From Penium margaritaceum (Eukaryota; Streptophyta; Zygnematophyceae; Desmidiales; Peniaceae): DNA of 31,294 nt. Shown here in pieces: positions 29,912 to 31,294 of this stretch. The stretch's first letter is position 1. Each line of letters starts with the position of its first letter. Under the pieces are notes generated by a model. It worked only from the letters and a program-made list of their open reading frames with translations. It was not told where the DNA came from and searched no databases. The DNA is taken from NCBI GenBank assembly GCA_023375785.1, contig SZWC01007295.1, forward strand, positions 98,450-129,743, in the 5' to 3' direction. Position numbers and translations under genes: made by a program.

Positions 29912-30434
29912 GGCTCATGAAATTTCGAGGATCCCAGAAATATGACGTCAGCAAATAGGTATTACTGGATCATGTTCCCACACCCTGTTGCCAGCCGCGA
30001 CCGTTACACCATCAACGCTGTCCGTATCTCGAACACACAGGGAGGCGGGCGACATCCGCCTCTGGTTTCACTCCTTCACCCAACGGCACACGCACTTCAG
30101 AGACTGCAGCCAGACTTGGCACGAGTGGCACGAGCGATATTTCGCTTTACGGCTTCGCAGAATCAAATTCCGCCACACGTGGCTTGTCACTAGTTGCCTT
30201 GCCATGGCAGATCTGGTAAGCGCTCTGCATGGCGGCTGTACCAAGGACGGCAGCTGGAAAGTCAGGATAAGTACATCCGCACCGCTGCAAACAGGAGGTG
30301 CTTCTGCCCCGGCTCCGGGATCAGGGAGAGAGTGGACGTCTTGGCCACGGCTGGCAAGGGGTGGGTGGGAATGGGAGTTCCCCCGGCTCTTCTGCTGACA
30401 TCATCATTCGTGCTTCGCGGTAGTTTCGTCGCCC

Positions 30435-30470
30435 AAAAGTGGGTGAAACGGAGCCCACTCACCCACTTTT
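30435..30470. other. Perfect hairpin, AAAAGTGGGTGA arms, 12-nt loop
   Basis: AAAAGTGGGTGA (30435-30446) pairs with TCACCCACTTTT (30459-30470), with the same arm and loop length as 29876-29911. It lies in a doubtful 123-codon plus-strand frame (30194-30565) that reads AQKWVKRSPLTHF here. The word GGGTGGGTGGGA (30359-30370) just upstream belongs to the GEWE family. Confidence 0.85.
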
Positions 30471-30789
30471 TCATCGCAATCGCTCATCGTTGTCCGTTTC
30501 GCAAGACGACAAGAAAATGGGTTTCGCAACATTTCGCACAAACGGACATCGATTCGCAACCGTAGCTACACTGAGAAGGACTTGACGGGACTCGGAGGCT
30601 GTCCACTTCAACCGCGAGGCAACGACATTGGAAGAAGTCTTCATTGTCCGCTGTATTCGAAGGCCTGCCTTGACGTCGTTTGCGCACCAAACCCCACCAT
30701 CGCGCCAAGTCACACGCACTCGTCCCAGAACTTGGTCGCACACTTCCATGCCTAAAACGAGACATTAACTTTGTGCTGTTGTAGCCCAA

Positions 30790-31294
30790 AACCTAGTCGT
30801 CATCCTTTTCCTAGCTACCGCGTCGAATACGCTGGCGCTTCCCGCGAGTTCCAGCCAATTCATTCACATTCGGAAAATTGGTTTGCAAACATCCTAATAG
30901 TTCATCCAGTAATGATGGCCGTAACCTTACTTTGCGGATGACTCAATTTTTTGTGGGGAAGTTCATTAGACAGCTAAGATGTGGGATGACATTCAATTGA
31001 CATCAGAATGATATGCTCACAAAACATAAAAGTAAACGGAAGATGACAAAAAATTCACTTATCTTCGAGCAATATAAACTTATCATCAAGAAAAAAGAAA
31101 GAAAAAAACTTATTTCTATAAACAACAACCCATGTTATGTATGTACATATACAAAGTATGCTTGAATACATACATTCATAAAGATATGTGTGCATAGATA
31201 TAAGTAATGGCATGAAAGTGTATATAGATCACCATGAAGATATAGGTATACATATAGTTGTAAGAATATGTGTGCATATGTATATAGATCCAGA
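30790..31294. other. AT-rich tail, no gene recognised
   Basis: From about 31120 short words such as TATGTGTGCATA and TATATAGATC recur irregularly. No coding signal. Confidence 0.4.

Overview
The window reads as a repeat-dominated nuclear segment of a eukaryote, most likely a land plant or streptophyte alga. It carries a Ty1/copia-type and a chromodomain Ty3/gypsy LTR retrotransposon. Both have primer sites resembling initiator-Met tRNA, and both are decayed by stop codons that are mostly TAG or TGA, as expected where cytosines are methylated. I cannot name the species. I see no intact host gene, tRNA, rRNA or CRISPR array.

Bases 1-6391 look like one Copia-type LTR element whose left LTR is cut by the window edge. 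It has a partial 5' LTR, a primer-binding site, a degenerate AGC/AGT triplet tract with GC-rich low complexity, a gag-like frame with a CCHC knuckle, a broken Ser/Thr-rich frame with internal repeats, an array of about 120-bp repeats, a polypurine tract and a 3' LTR. I find no pol inside it. The 120-bp repeats share a small hairpin with the LTRs, and the hairpin arms change in a base-pair-preserving way. Directly downstream, 6517-9000 holds an orphan broken Copia pol (integrase, 36-bp repeat linker, reverse transcriptase) that ends in a 76-nt palindrome.

Bases 9048-13777 are AT-richer. They contain two diverged copies of an unclassified minus-strand coding-like module (10301-10640 and 11104-11440) and a second degenerate triplet tract (12340-13210).

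Bases 13783-22988 are a complete but dead chromovirus on the minus strand: two LTRs of 925 and 912 bp, a 5-bp target duplication CCATG, primer site, polypurine tract, and gag, protease, RT, RNase H, integrase and chromodomain in order. A 168-N gap inside integrase is flanked by identical 222-bp copies and is probably a scaffolding artefact.

Bases 22994-31294 are mostly non-coding, but 27.4-30.6 kb is full of palindromes built from a few recurring words, plus 30-bp periodic CCCCG and CGGGG arrays in opposite orientation. These resemble the remains of a fold-back or hairpin repeat family that I cannot classify.
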